Assembly: GCA_030407085.1 (NCBI GenBank)
Contig: CM059582.1
Span: 50,739,001-50,803,000, forward strand
Source of the DNA: Trichopria drosophilae
Lineage: Eukaryota; Arthropoda; Insecta; Hymenoptera; Diapriidae
Length of the DNA: 64,000 nucleotides
Direction of reading: 5' to 3'
Shown: in pieces, positions 36,051 to 49,212 of the stretch
Layout of the letters: each line of letters opens with the position of its first letter
Position numbering within the stretch: position 1 is the stretch's first letter
Position numbers and translations under genes: made by a program
The notes under the pieces: model-generated
The model's input: the letters and a program-made list of their open reading frames with translations, nothing else
Told to the model about the DNA's origin: nothing
Database searches by the model: none

Positions 36051-39000
36051 ACACTCGGGAAATAACGAATTTAAGTGTGCCGACGATTTCAAATCGCACA
36101 AGCATACTTGTTGTCCGATGTACAAGTACAACCGTTGAGAAAGCTGCCGTTGAAACGCGCAGGTATGTCCTAATTATACATATATCAAAAGAATCCCAGC
36201 TCAGTCTGGTTAAAAGAAAAAAAAACTAACTTGATAAAAAAATGAGGAAGACACATTTCCTGCCACAGAATATTTAGAATTCGCGTTGGTGGATGCATGC
36301 CACTTTATTCGTTTATGCATCGCCGTCAGAGGCGATTTATATCGATGTCTCACCTCAATATTGATTCTTAAAATTATTTTTGCTGCGATGATAAATCAAC
36401 GACTTTTTATGTCGACTTAAAGTCGAATCATTTTTGTAAACAATTTTATTACTTTTTATTATTTTACATGAAATTTTTAATGAAAAAAAATAATGTTATC
36501 TTCGTAAGAAGCGATGTTAAGGATCGTAATTTTTTGGTGCTTAGTTCCGTTAAAAATTTTTTAACGCCGAGAAACGATTTCACGTCGATAAATGGAAAAC
36601 GCGTCCTCGCGGTGCTCTCGCTTTTTTACTTACCTATCAAGTTATATATGTATTCGGTTACATACGTCGGTAGCCGGAAGCTCCGGACGCGTCGAGGATT
36701 TTGGAGTGGACGGTTTTCAAATTGTCTGAATTCTGTGATGACAATGCGAGTCCGGGGGCGGCTCGTAAAAAATAAAACATACATCTAAATATGTATAGCT
36801 GATTAAGAGCGTCGTGGAGGGTCCGAATTATAGGCAGATTGTAAAGTGTCCGTTCTCGGCCTATGCTGGATGTTCCAGCGAAAGAAGGGCAAGGCCAATA
36901 AGGCGAATTCATTCTAGCGCTCGGACACCCAGTATGCTCATTCGTGAGAGATCCTATTTACACTACTTGATAATAAGCGTATACTCGTTTAGCGTTTATG
37001 TCGATCGATTCAAACTCGACGTCCTGATAGAGTCGGTGTACGAAATCGACACGTTCAATGTAGTGCACAACGTTTTTTTCTTTCAATGTAATGCAAAATG
37101 TAACCAAAATTCGCTGCAGGTGCGCCACAACTATGAACGTAACCTATAAAACTCATATCGAGCGTCGCACGCGTCGGTAATGGCGAAAGTGGCGCCATCA
37201 GCGACAAAAGTAATTAAAGGTTATGTTTGATGTTTTCTTGTTGTAGTAAAAGGTCAATTACAATGAAAAATCACTGAACATAAAAATGTGTGGTTGCTGA
37301 TGGGGAAATTTTCACCCTTGCTATCATAAATAAGCACGCGTCCACGCAACGTTTCGGCGTCAGCGTACACCGATTCCACGAAAAAGCGCTAAAGAAATTT
37401 TTGCAAATACATGTGTAGGTAGCTGGCGATTACATAATTGGAAAAACGCAAATTGTAAAACTGCCAAAGCGGATGCTATTGCATTTATGTGAATTGATAT
37501 TCTTATGGATTTTGGTTCGGAACCGAGATAAACATTTCTTTTTATATACGTATGTGTTTTTGATTTTTAATGTAATTTAAAGCCATGTTGCATGACTCGA
37601 ATATTTTACTAACCTAGTCATTACGTAGGGTGCGACGAATGAGTAACAAATATCGCCGCTAGAAGGCGACGAGGCTCGATCGCGCGAAGCGAGAATCAAT
37701 TCGGCAGCTAACGTGTCTGCGATAATAATCGCTTGTAGGACATTTCACCACATCGAGGGGATAACGAATATAAAAAAATTATGAGTACTTTGAATACTAT
37801 CGAATACTCGTGTGCTACGAAGAGAATAAGAGGATCGGTACCACTTTACTTACTTAGGCCAATGTATAGAGCGGTGTTGTGCAAGATGCTTCTAAATAAA
37901 TCAAATCTATTTAAATATATTTATGACAAGATCAATAGTTATTTTAATATTTCACGCAAGTGTTGTGGATTTAAATCTTACCAAATGCGATATCAAGCGT
38001 AGGCGAAAAAATTCGTAAATTAGTTCATCGTAAGTCCAAATGGCAATGCGCATGGTTTTTAAATATATTTCTTTGTTATAATCGACCTGCGAAATGGTTT
38101 TTGTTTATTACTGTACTGTAAAAAACGACGAACGAATATATTATAGAATTATAAAATATGTTGGTACGTCAGTCAACAATAAAGATTGTGAAAATACAAA
38201 TGTCTTTTTTATCCAAGTTTTCGAGTATGGTTCAAACGTTACGAATTTGAATCAACGAGCGACGAGAAAAAATGAAAAATTGCAGCCACATTTCGAAGAA
38301 GCCGAAGGATTGCTGTATGGTTCTGGGATAGAAGATAGTTACAGTTAGTAAGTTCAAATAGACATTTTTACATCAATAAAATTTAAGAAATTTTATAGAA
38401 ATACGAATCAAGAATACTGAAACCCGTTATTTTCGAAACCATTTTTTCGTCTTTGCGGGTGTGGTAATTCATCACATTTAATTTTTAACTAATCTGAAAT
38501 TTTTTTACACGTATATGTTTTCTCCGTGAAGTAGACTAGAATCATATCGATAAATTGCATACTTTGTTTTCAACTAACAAAAATATAACGAAAAATGTCA
38601 GTAAGTTTGTGAAAAGCCACCATTTTGTTAATGTTTATCCAAATTAATTTAGCATAGTCTACTCCATAAAGACACTTCTATTAAACAAAAAAAAAACGTT
38701 CATTCATCTGTTTTAGACGATTTTTATGACTAGAAGAAATTCCGCAAGGTGGCTCTTGAGCGCTTAATTAATTTCGTTACTTAATACTATAACTCAACAT
38801 GATTTTGCTGAAATGGGCTGTCATTTTTACGCAAGATATAAGTATCTCGAATACACTAGAGAAAACCGCGAATTACTAAATGTTATTGTATTACCCATGA
38901 AAAATTCATGAAAATTGCCCAATTCTTTCGACTCTGATGAGGATGTACCCTTAACCCTCAGGTATAATGTGGAATTTCAGTTCACTGTGATTTCAAAGGC

Positions 39001-39684
39001 GTTACGTTATAAGGTGGCAATTTTTCTCTAAAAAAAAGTCTAAGTAAATGCGCGAAATTAAAACGACTGTATCTTCGAAACCGTACAAGATATCTTAGTA
39101 ATTTTTTTTAAATTGTTCAAAATTAAGTCTACTTTAATATATTTCCTTGCAATACTTCTCTTCGAGGCTTGCAGTAAAAGTTATTCGACAATATTAGGAA
39201 GTAGAGAAAAATGTCCAACTTGTAACGTAACTTCAAATGGACATATCTTTGGAAATATGACAGGTAAGGCTTCAATTTCTTTTGATTTGTAGATAATTAT
39301 AAGCCGTTGAATTCATTCCTATGTTATTTTGTCGTAGAATGACTTACAAAAAGATATTGAAAGAAAAGTAGCAAAAAATACCAATTTGTTTCAATGTGTA
39401 GTATACAAAAAATTATAAATACTGTAAAATTCAGGATTACTTTTCTAATGGCAAAACTCAAATGTTACGGCGAAAAAACTATATCAAACCTTTATTCTGA
39501 TGAAAATATTGTCAATACCCTTACAAAAAAACGAAAAATTAAGATATTTTTTGTTCCCCCAAACGATTATTTTCATTTATGGCTTAAAATATTCGCCAGG
39601 CACCCTTGAAGAGATGTCAGAAGGAAACCGCGTGGTGAGAGAACTTTTGGGTTGAATCGAATCGTAGCTAACTGTGAAGGTATT
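36051..39684. other. Region after the F-box gene without recognised gene
   Basis: 36480-37740 is CpG-richer (atacgtcggtagccggaag, gacgaggctcgatcgcgcg) and could be extended 3' UTR, a noncoding transcript or a promoter. ORFs of 60-111 codons overlap on both strands and show no motifs. 37800-39684 is AT-rich with nothing recognised. Confidence 0.35.
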
Positions 39685-40146
39685 CTTTGAGCACTGCTAA
39701 AAACTTTTTGTTTCGTAACATTTTTTTAGAAAGTCTGATTTTTAAATAAAAAATTCATGAACGTCTCACCGATTTTTTGTATTTTAGCCGATATTTTAGT
39801 ACTTTCACCATTATTATCAAGTTGTTACTATGCATATTTTAAATTTCTAGTCTCGATTCAGAAACGATTTCTTTACTTCAGACAAAAATTACGAAATTAT
39901 TTCAATGTGAAAAAAAAAATATGAATAAAAATCAATTTGAAAAAATGCGTGTTGTTTTGCAAATAATCGTATGTAGTTTTTCGTAGCTGAATTTTTAAAA
40001 AAATCTAACAGAAGGTTCTGAAAGTTCAGTAAATTTTACGTCAGATATGCCTGCTTAGACATTTTTTAGAATCTTTTTTTACGCAATATACAACCATTGA
40101 AAACTATAGTGAAAGTTGGAAGTCGGTTCAGGATTTAATGGGTTAA
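39685..40146. mobile_element. Right part of a TTAA element of the 12977-14080 family
   Basis: Parallels 13640-14080 (ACTTTTTGTTTCGTAACATT, ATGCATATTTTAAA, ATTTCAATGTGAAAAAAA, TCTGAAAGTTCAG) and ends GGATTTAATGGGTTAA at 40146. The left terminus was not found. It abuts LINE-derived sequence. Confidence 0.65.
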
Positions 40147-40480
40147 AGCTATAAATAATCGTAATGTATCAGAAACGTCAAGATACCGGCTCCAAATTGG
40201 CGACCAAAGTAAATTTTTTTTTTTACAAAAGTAGCCTAGAGCTGAGACATGAACGTTTTTTGCCCGACGTATCGTTGCAAGTTATCTTCTTTTTTGTATT
40301 TTCTTATTATGTACAATTTCTTGTATTTTGTTTATTGTGTATAATTTTTTTATACTTTTCCTCTTTTTTCCATACTAATGGGAAACGGTTAAATAAGTTG
40401 GGGAGCCGGAAGAAAAAATCGAAAATAATAATGAACCAAAAAAATAATTTCTACGAGAACTGACTGTCAGCTAATTTGCT

Positions 40481-41207
40481 TTAACCCATTAACGCCCAGA
40501 AACGCATTCCAGCAAGCCCCAAAAACTCAGGAGTAATACATTTCAATTTTCCCTTATTTGGAAAAAAATGTCCGCCATATTGAATTTACCATTTGAAATT
40601 TTGCGAATCTGACATCAGATTTATATTCGGCGACCCCAAAAACCCCCGAGTAACAAATTTCATGCAAATTCAAAGTCTTTTCAAAAATATATCAGCCATA
40701 TTGGATCCGCCATTTTGAATTCTTGAAAATCTGACATCACATTTGTATTCGGCGCCCTCGAAAACCTTAGGAAACGAAGTTTCATATAAATCCATCAGCC
40801 TATTTGTCATATTACCAATTCAGAAATTTGTTCACTCTCCAGGAAGACGTTAATCGCCATTTTGATAATGAAAATAATATTTCTAACCATTTTCAAAAAT
40901 ATTCCGATAAACTACAACTATTTTATTCACCGATTAGTGAAAAAACGACGGGATTATATCTCTGCTTCAATCTGAAAAAAATTCATAAAAAAAAAACAGT
41001 TTTCATTTTTCCGTATTTTTTCATCTAAAAGCCGCCATATTTATTTTTCTTGTAAAAAAAATGAAAATGTAATGCCAGATTCTGAAAGAGCATAGTCAAG
41101 AACATAAAGAAGCATCATTTCCGTTTTATTATTCCTTTCGCATTATTAAAGGAATAAGGCTCGAAATGACGTTACAAAATCTCTGTTTCTGGGCGTTAAT
41201 GGGTTAA
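40481..41207. mobile_element. TTAA-flanked piggyBac-type MITE inside a LINE
   Basis: The element is bounded by TTAA at 40481-40484 and 41204-41207, with termini CCCATTAACGCCCAGAAACG and its reverse complement (near-perfect TIR of about 20 bases). It carries several copies of the ATGGCGGATCC-type module (40560-40760) and has no coding capacity. Taking out the element with one TTAA rejoins the flanking LINE frame (HITPYR then IKAN), which is direct evidence for insertion with TTAA duplication, the piggyBac hallmark. Confidence 0.9.
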
Positions 41208-42342
41208 TACGATATGGTGTGATGTGTTAATCGCGTCTAATACTATATATGAAACATAAACATGTATTTAACAATCGTGTTAATTTTATATTTAAGTACA
41301 TTGTGAGATCGTTATAAACAAGACAACAATAATCGATAATAGGTATGATGAGGGCATTGACTAACAACAATTTGATGGACGGATGAAGTACGTGTCCTCG
41401 AGATTTGAGGCGATATAAGACACAATAAACCCTATGACATATCTGGAAAACATGCGAGTTTCAAGACAAATCCCAGGATAAATGGAGCCCTAGAGTTTAA
41501 ACATCTTGGGCGATAGGTGTGGTGATCCCCCTTACTTTGATGCTAGGTAGTGACTTGTTCTGAATGAATTTTAATTTCGAGGCACTCCCCAAAATCATTG
41601 CCTTCGTTTTTTTAGGGTTGATTTCTAGACCCACGTTATTTGACTAGGTAACGATGGATGAGATTTCCTAATTCAATTTTGAAATAATGTCGTCAACTTG
41701 ATTCGGTTCACACTGCAAATAAATTTGTAATTCATTCGCAAAGGGTATAAATGAATCGTTACAAAAATGTCATGCTCGTGTTAAGGTGTTTATGAAAATG
41801 AGAAAAAAAAATAGGTCCAGGTGATGGTCCCTGTGGCACTCCGGATGTTGAAGACCTAAATATGGGTTCAACATCGTCCGTTGATATTGCAGCAGAACGG
41901 CCAGTGATATAAGATGCAAGGAATATTATAGCATCATCGGAAAACCCTGTCTCTCAAACAACGAAGTAAGACGACGTGATTTATAGAGTCGAATGCTTTA
42001 TGAAAATCAAATAGAATCAAGATGGTAATTAGACCTTTATTTATTCCAACGCGAACATCTTCGGTTAATTTCAAAAGAGCTGTTTGAGTGCTATGTCGCT
42101 TTCGGAAGCCCGACTGCAAGGGGTGAAGAAGATGATTCTTTTCAAGAAAATCTGATATCTGTAAAGTACACAGCAAATCAAAACCTTTCGCGAGATGATA
42201 CGATGCAATGATGGGACGTGTGTCGGAAGGAGTGAGAGGAGTTTTTATTTTATTCAATGGAGTAATAAACGCTGTTTTCCACAATCAGGGTAGGAATTTG
42301 TTGACAATGAATGATTATAAAGTGCAGTAATATGTAGTACAA

Positions 42343-43384
42343 TTCAGGCGTCTCACAACAGAAATGGCTAAGTCACAATAAATACGTTTTGAAAAAAAAC
42401 ACAAAAACCTCTATGTCTTTAATGTATCTAAATTGCTTGTTAACCAATAAACTGTTCAATTCACTCATGGAAAATAAGATTTTTGAACGCATTCCCAAAA
42501 ATAAAAATCGATTTTTTATAGAGAAAAGTCATTTTTTAATATGGACTTAGCCAATTTTGGTGTGACTTTTGGACTTGGCTATTTTTGAAAAAAAAATTTA
42601 AGGACTTAACTCATTTTGATCTGAAATTATGACTTAGCTATTTTTGTTTCAAAAATTTTAATGGACTTAGCGATTTTAGATTTGCAATTTATAAAGTTGT
42701 AAAATAATGTAATAACAATGCGTATTTTCATGATTACTATTAAGGGAAAAAAATTTAAAAGAAATATCTTTTAGTTTTTATCAAAAAATGGTTACCTCTT
42801 TTTTTATCAACATAGTTTTTTAATAATTCATTAAATAAATTTTATTTTTAAGTGCCGTATATACACAAGAAAATTAATCAAATAATTGGTTAACATATAA
42901 CAATATAACAATTTTATAAAATTTCAACAAAACAACCGTTTATTCACTTTCATCTTCATTTGTATCGTCTACTGTATAAATTTTATACGTACAATATATT
43001 ATACGCGTTTATTGTATACACGTATATAGATAATAATATAGTATATTATTATGTACGTGTATACATATTATTGCGTACGTACGAGTATGTATTTGTGTGG
43101 ATGTGCATATAATTATGAAATGGGTTTTTTTTTCATAAATGTACATGTATATTTTATTCTTAAAAGTAACATTGGACTTAGCCATTTTTAATAAACACGT
43201 TCAATGGACTTAGCGGTTTTTTGATTTGCATCAGTTTTCTAACATGCGAGAAACAAACGAAAAAGCACATTTTTTGTCCATTTTATAATGAAGTATAACA
43301 AAAAATATACTAAAAAATATGAATATCTGAATAACTCAATTTTCGAAAAAAATGGACTTAGCCATTTCTGTTGTGAGACGCCTC
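42343..43384. mobile_element. hAT-like nonautonomous TIR element inside a LINE
   Basis: Terminal inverted repeats of about 27 bases: GGCGTCTCACAACAGAAATG at the left and its complement ending at 43384. CAATT (or AATT) is repeated at the flanks. It interrupts the LINE reading frame between KDILPTI and VLHITALYN. The inside is AT-rich and noncoding, with nine copies of a GGACTTAGC-type motif. The CAGGCGTC end is hAT-like, but the duplication is shorter than the 8 bases typical of hAT, so the superfamily is uncertain. Confidence 0.8.
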
Positions 43385-43700
43385 AATTGTTGGTAGGATA
43401 TCTTTTAAGTAAATTAAAGGGAGCCCATCTGGACTACATCAAGACGTGCGTGATAGAAAATATAATACAGTCTGTCGGACTTTGATGACGTTAACAGGAG
43501 AAAAATTGAAAATCGGTACATTACTGGGAAGTTGACAATGTAATAATTGTTGCAGATCTTGATGAGTACATGAATGGTGCTTTGAAGATGTTTGGGAATA
43601 TTGAATGTCGAGAGTATCTAAGTCAAAGAATGATAATGTTTTGGAAGGGACAGATGATAGCCAAATGAGGACAAAAGAAACCACAGATATTAGGATTACG

Positions 43701-46334
43701 AGCTTTTCAAATGGAAGATGTTAAAGAATCGTTTCTGGCCCTGGTGATCTCACGCTTTATCAATGTACGAAGAGTCTTATATTCGTTGTAGTATAAAAGT
43801 TTTATTGACGCAGTCATCGCACGCTTGGTACAATACATTACAGCATAGAGTCTGAAAGAGCAGCCATTTTTATGTCAGAAACATTGGGTGTAGATTTTTT
43901 TTCTTGCTCATAACATTATCGAATACCATATTTAAAATAAATTCGCCAATATTAATGCGAATTTAGTTTTTTCGACAATTTTTACTACGTAGAATGAAAG
44001 AATTCTGTTGAAAATAGTCGACAAGATTTTCTTTTTATAGATGTACCCACTGATTGTGGAACCCATTCGAAATTACTTTCTTTTTCTTCGTTATCATCTT
44101 CAACCAGCCACGATAGTCAATCGCCATTTTTTATTTTGTTCCAAACACTGCAATATCCCTAAGGGGAACTTAACTTCAAACGTTAAATTTTCTCTTGTCA
44201 TATAATACAGCATAAAAATGTATTATTTGTTTATAAATATCTTCATTACAAAAAAGCTACAGGAAGGTTTAATAAATTGCATTATTGAGTTTTCATGTAT
44301 TTATTAACAATTAATTGTATGCAACCTGCTTTGCAGATTTACATCGATAAACTTTGAAGCCTTGTAAAGAAAAAGGAATATTAATTACGTATTAAATTCA
44401 ACAATTCTTAAACTATGTAGGATATAAATACTATATAACAATAAAAACGCAGATGCATTTTACAAGTCATCGGAAGAAATTTAGGTAAAGAGTAAACATA
44501 GCATTTTAAAAATTTGCACTCCAGTTAAGTACCTAATTGTTTTAGATTAAACTATAATACTTTGCATTAATATCATATATATGCTACTAGATACATTATT
44601 ACAGTATCGTAATAGTGAAAGAAAACTTACAGTCAGTTGTTACAGGCGTCGCTAAAAATAAATGTATTCTGTAACATGCTCAATAAAAGTCTTGATTTAT
44701 CAAACTATGTTAAAATAAACAACTATATTCAGCATACCCTAGTTTTTTTATATCTTTTTCTATTTGTGTAAAACCGTACTCATCAGTTCCTATTATATCT
44801 AGATTCAAAAATGTCAAATGATTTGATTTACTACAGATATATGTACAAAAAGCACTAATTTCTATAGAAGAAAGAAAATTACTACATTAACAACGGTACT
44901 TAATACTATTCTCAAATTTCCTGAGGAACTAACGGCACTCATTACTCGAAGATATGCGTTTATATGACACTGATGTATGTCAGCTTAAGTTTCTACGTCG
45001 TGCATTGTTTGATTATTATTATTAAAATTAAAAACAATAAATATACTTAAAAGTACGTTTTCAATGGTGGCATAAAATGTGTCTTAATTGTCGTCTGATT
45101 TTATACTTATCAGTTTTCAAATATACATGTAATGGAAGTACTTATAAATTTTAAAAGAAATAAAATAGAACCACCATAGAAAACATTATTGCTCTTAATA
45201 TTCTTTAGAAACTGCCATCCAATACTAATTGAAAAAATATTTAAATTGAAACTATTTTAATAATTATTTGTAATAAAAATACAAAAGATGAATTGCATTT
45301 TTCTTAGATTAAATATATAAAGACATTTGATATGCCGTTGGAGTTATGAATTGTTACGAACTATTTATATTTCTGATAAAAAAGGATGCATACCTATAGC
45401 ATAATGGCTCGGTCGTTAAATATGTATCACAATGTTTAATACGATTTGATATTGTATGCATGCTTGATTCTTACATTTGTTCCGCATTCAACAATAAGTC
45501 CAAACACTATAGACCTATCAACGAGGCTTATAATTACGTAGTCTAGCGTACTTAGTGTATTGGAATACTTATTTGATGTGCAACTGACCTTATAGCTTAA
45601 AGCATCATAATTTTAGGATTGTACTCTCGTTGTATGCAAGATATATGTTGTGCGTACATCTCTTGCTCTAAAATAGCAATATCTGCCAGCAGTAATACTC
45701 CATTCTAAACACATGTACTTATACATGATATTTTGTTGAAACATTGATAAAATTTATCTTTTAAATTGGCAATCTCTCACAGTTTTGTTTTCCTTTTATC
45801 CAATCTTAGGAAAAGATTTTTTCCACTAATAATTATAATATATTTTCTAAAAATGTAACAACACACTGGCAAGTAGGGTAAGTTCGTGTTGAACAGGCTG
45901 GAATATATTTGGACAGGCATGTGATCTTCACAATTGTAAAATCGTAAGAAGTTCGGCACAACTTTTGGCACAAAATGTCATGGCAAACCTGTTTTTCCCT
46001 ATATCTTGAAAAATTCATGGCAATTTTTATGCTTTCGATTAAATTTTAGAGACGTTAAATCAGATATGTAACTATCATCTTATAATTATCGTTATAATTC
46101 TGTACAACAAAATAATTTTTGCATGTATGAAATTGTTAAAAAACTTCGATAATGGTTATTTAATTACATAAATCTTATGTTTTGTATTTTGAATAAATTA
46201 GAACTTTCTTAAAAGTCTTTTAAATTAAAAATATACTTAAGCTTAAATACTTATTGCTTTTGTAAATGTACTTTTCATTTTTATCTGGGAAGCAAACATA
46301 AGGCGTTTAGAAGCCCCTTTATATCGTTGCTTCA
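43701..46334. other. AT-rich stretch, nothing recognised
   Basis: Composition is uniformly AT-rich. The only ORFs (60-65 codons) overlap each other on the minus strand and show no motif. No inverted repeat of note seen. Confidence 0.4.
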
Positions 46335-47040
46335 TTAACCACTTCGCTGGTAATGTATCATATGTAGACAAAAAAGTGCCACAACTGATAATGTATCATA
46401 TGTGTACATTTTGAAATAACTTCCACAATTTTCAATGAATTTGCACAAAATGAAATATGGCGGCTAAAAGTTGTATGCTTTTGAAGCAATTTTTTTTTCT
46501 GTGCGTGGAAAACAGCTGAAATTTGTTACTCGGGGGTTTTTGGGGTCGCTGATGACGAATCTGCTCTCAGATTTTCAAAATTCAAAATAGCGGACCCAAG
46601 ATGGCGGACAGAAAATTACTTGAGCCCGCCGAAATTTGATTCTCGGGGTTTTTAGGGATTGCTGATTACGATTATGGACTCATTTTAAAAATTCAAAATG
46701 GCTAATACAACAGGATGATCCGAAATGCAAAATTATTTGATTCATCTGAAATTATTATTTTTATATAGCTTGTCTTTTTATCATGAGCCAGTTTTTGTGC
46801 TAAAAAAAGCATGTAGTCAAATTGCTTGTGACAACTGCAGACGTGATATTGACAATCGATCCCGAAAATTTTCTGATTGTTTGTAAAGTGATATTCAAGC
46901 GGCTGAATTTGTGCCGAAAAGGTAAGTGTTATGCATATTTGTTGAGTGTTTTGATTCAATTTTTCGATCCAATATTGGTTTATGTCGTATTAAGATTGTT
47001 AGTATTTTGTGTTTGTCGTTTCCAAAATTGCGTCATGGAT

Positions 47041-47532
47041 GGGTTGTGAACCACTTGTATTTCATGCTAGAGTTGTATCAGAACTGTCAGAAAAATCATT
47101 AGATGCATTGAAACCAATTTAGAGGGATTCATTTCACTTTCTCAATAGTAAAGTAACCTTTTTTGGATATAAATATGACAATAGATTTTTAAGTGTAGCG
47201 TTAACGAGCATTGTAGTTACGCATGTTTACTTCTTCAATTGTTGTTTATTCCCCAAATGTAAATAAACCAAGTGTTTTTATGTAATTTTACTCTATTTGT
47301 GTTTATGTTTATTTATTTTAATTTTTAGCCATTTCAACCTCACAAACAACCTCCGCAATACCAAAAAAGGCTGCCAAAGTAGAGTCATTACTTTATTATT
47401 TTCACAACTTATACTTTACTTGTTTTGCCTATTAAAGTGTTGCAAATAAACTTTTCATTTTCTATACAATTATGAGTGTTTTACTTCGATTTTTCTGATT
47501 TTCATCAGGATTTCACCGGTGGTTCACAACCC
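47041..47532. mobile_element. Small TIR insertion (GGGTTGTGAACCAC ends)
   Basis: GGGTTGTGAACCAC at 47041 faces its exact complement ending at 47532, about 492 bases apart. A related GGGTTATGAACC lies at about 47720-47734 on the minus strand, so the terminus may be part of a repeated subterminal motif. No ORF of note. Confidence 0.5.
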
Positions 47533-47739
47533 AGCCACTTTTATAAAACAGCAAAAAATCACATCCTTCGAAATTTGGCCATAGAAATTTACTGAATGAT
47601 CAAAACACAAATCTGTTCAAATAAAAAAGTTGCGTGTTATCAGCTTTCAAAAAGTTATCTTGCAATTTTTTATATCTTCATTCTACAAAAAGTTACAGAT
47701 CTAAAACAAAACCAGGTTCATAACCCAGCCCTGTCCCCT

Positions 47740-47981
47740 ATTTTAGGTATTTTTGGTGGCAGAATCCGAAATTCTAACATCACTGTTGCAAAATTCAAAA
47801 TGCACATCATCTACATCAAACCTATCATTCTGTACATAAAAATATTTATTTCTTTATTAGACTCATCAATTTCTTCAGCAAAACCATTCATCATTTTCGT
47901 TATAATTAGAAAAAATAGATCATCGCTTTCTGAAGAATTTGAAGCTGTTCTCTTTCTTTTACTAGAGGGAATATCAGCCAT
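47740..47981 (-). pseudogene. Decayed piggyBac-like transposase N-terminus
   Basis: On the minus strand, from the ATG at 47981: MADIPSSKRKRTASNSSESD, then with frame changes NYNENDEW, AEEIDESNKEINIF and FDVDDVHFEFCNSDVRIS. The Lys/Arg-rich start followed by an acidic stretch is typical of piggyBac transposase N-termini. It lies inside the TTAA-bounded 46335-49846 element. No catalytic domain is found. The 137-codon plus-strand ORF covering this place is its antisense shadow. Confidence 0.5.
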
Positions 47982-48219
47982 ATCGCATAAAATTAGTCTG
48001 ATTAAATAAATCGATACAATAAGCAGATTTCCTGTTGCACTAAACCTAATTCTAAAAATTGTTTAAATTTTAAATACTAGAAATAAAGTTTAATTGTTAT
48101 AAATATTAAATGGAATATTTAATTTTTGTTCTCATTCAGAATCTCACTTGATTTTCATGAGAATCGTGTTTCAATTTCTCATATGATTCTCATGAAAATC
48201 CTACATAAAATTATTCGCA

Positions 48220-49212
48220 GGGCGCTCGGTGGGAAAATAAAAAATTGTCTGTGCAACAATCAAATATCACCAGACTAAGTCAAGATAGAGCAATGAATCC
48301 TTCGTTATTTTCAAGTTGAAGTAGAAAAAATACATTTTAGGTCTTCATATTTGTATTTTACATTCTTATGTGACGAAAGCCATTTGGTACTATTTTATTT
48401 AGTAGGAATTGTCATACATATCATTCGATTAGATAATTTTGATCCTGTGCTTCCTAATTTGAAGATTCCATTGGCAAGTCTGAAAAGAACTTGACAACAA
48501 ATTTGTTAAAGATTGAAACCCATTTCTTCAACATTTATTCGTTTACATGCTTTTATTCAGCAGACGTGGTCATGCCTCCCTTCCCCCTAATTCTGACGGG
48601 ATGTGATTGGTTACTCACATAAGAATGTAAAATGCAAATATGAACACTTAATCCTCAGTTCTGGCGGCTATTTTAAAGCCTTTTTCTCTTACTACCTGGG
48701 TCAAATATGTCCTGCTATTTGAAAATACTTACAGGTGTGCAATTAATACAGTACAATTTGAATGCTCTCTGGGTCGAAAACGACCCATACGTAGAGATTA
48801 AGGGTTAAAATGTATTTTTTCTACTTTCATTAGCAATTGAATCAGTTAAATAATTGTATTCCATTTTTATTATATTGCCCTCCTTAATTGCAATGGGATT
48901 TGATTAATTGATCACTAAATTATGCTCTCTTCTTTTTAGAACATCAGTATAATTAGTTTAATACGTCTAATATAAAAAATAACCAATTCTGATTCAACAG
49001 GTTGTCCCCTGTATGGAATTATTATTTTTTTTTTAATTTTTCGGGACTTTTCACTATTCAATTTCATTTCTTGGACATTAATGACATTGTTCCTTGATTC
49101 TGCAACATTTTCCCTTGAAAATAGCGAAGTATTCATTACTCCATCTTGATTCAGTCTGGAGATATTTGATTGTTGCACAGAAAATTTTTTATTTTTCCTC
49201 CGTGCGGCGCCT
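48220..49212. mobile_element. Nonautonomous element with ~95-bp inverted ends
   Basis: 48220-48316 (GGGCGCTCGGTGGGAAAAT onward, through AACAATCAAATATC and AATGAAT) is repeated in inverse at about 49117-49212. The middle is AT-rich and noncoding. No clear target duplication could be read. Nested in the 46335-49846 composite. Confidence 0.65.

Larger units (their letters stand above)
40200..43700 (-). pseudogene. Second non-LTR retrotransposon RT copy, decayed and split by two DNA elements
   Basis: Translated on the minus strand, 43690-43385 gives the pre-RT region (PVNVIKVRQ, RSPDGLPLIYLKDILPTI). 42340-41940 gives LWKTAFITPLNKIKTPL, QSGFRKRHSTQTALLKLTED and LFDFHKAFDSINH. 41940-41208 gives, with several stops and shifts, STSGVPQGPSPGPI, LEINPKKTKAMILG and RRD.HITPYR. 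40480-40250 continues with KAN.LTVSSRRNYFFGS. The order is that of one LINE RT and C-terminal region. It is interrupted at 43384-42343 and 41207-40481 by the elements described separately. The catalytic YADD is not seen. The copy is not functional. Confidence 0.82.

Noticed and set aside
42543..43360. Regularly spaced repeats that could look like a CRISPR array
   Set aside because: The motif is short and degenerate, spacers are AT-rich element sequence, copies lie between TIRs, and the context is eukaryotic.
47596..48009. 137-codon plus-strand ORF
   Set aside because: It covers the antisense of the acidic piggyBac-like relic; composition follows from the minus-strand relic.
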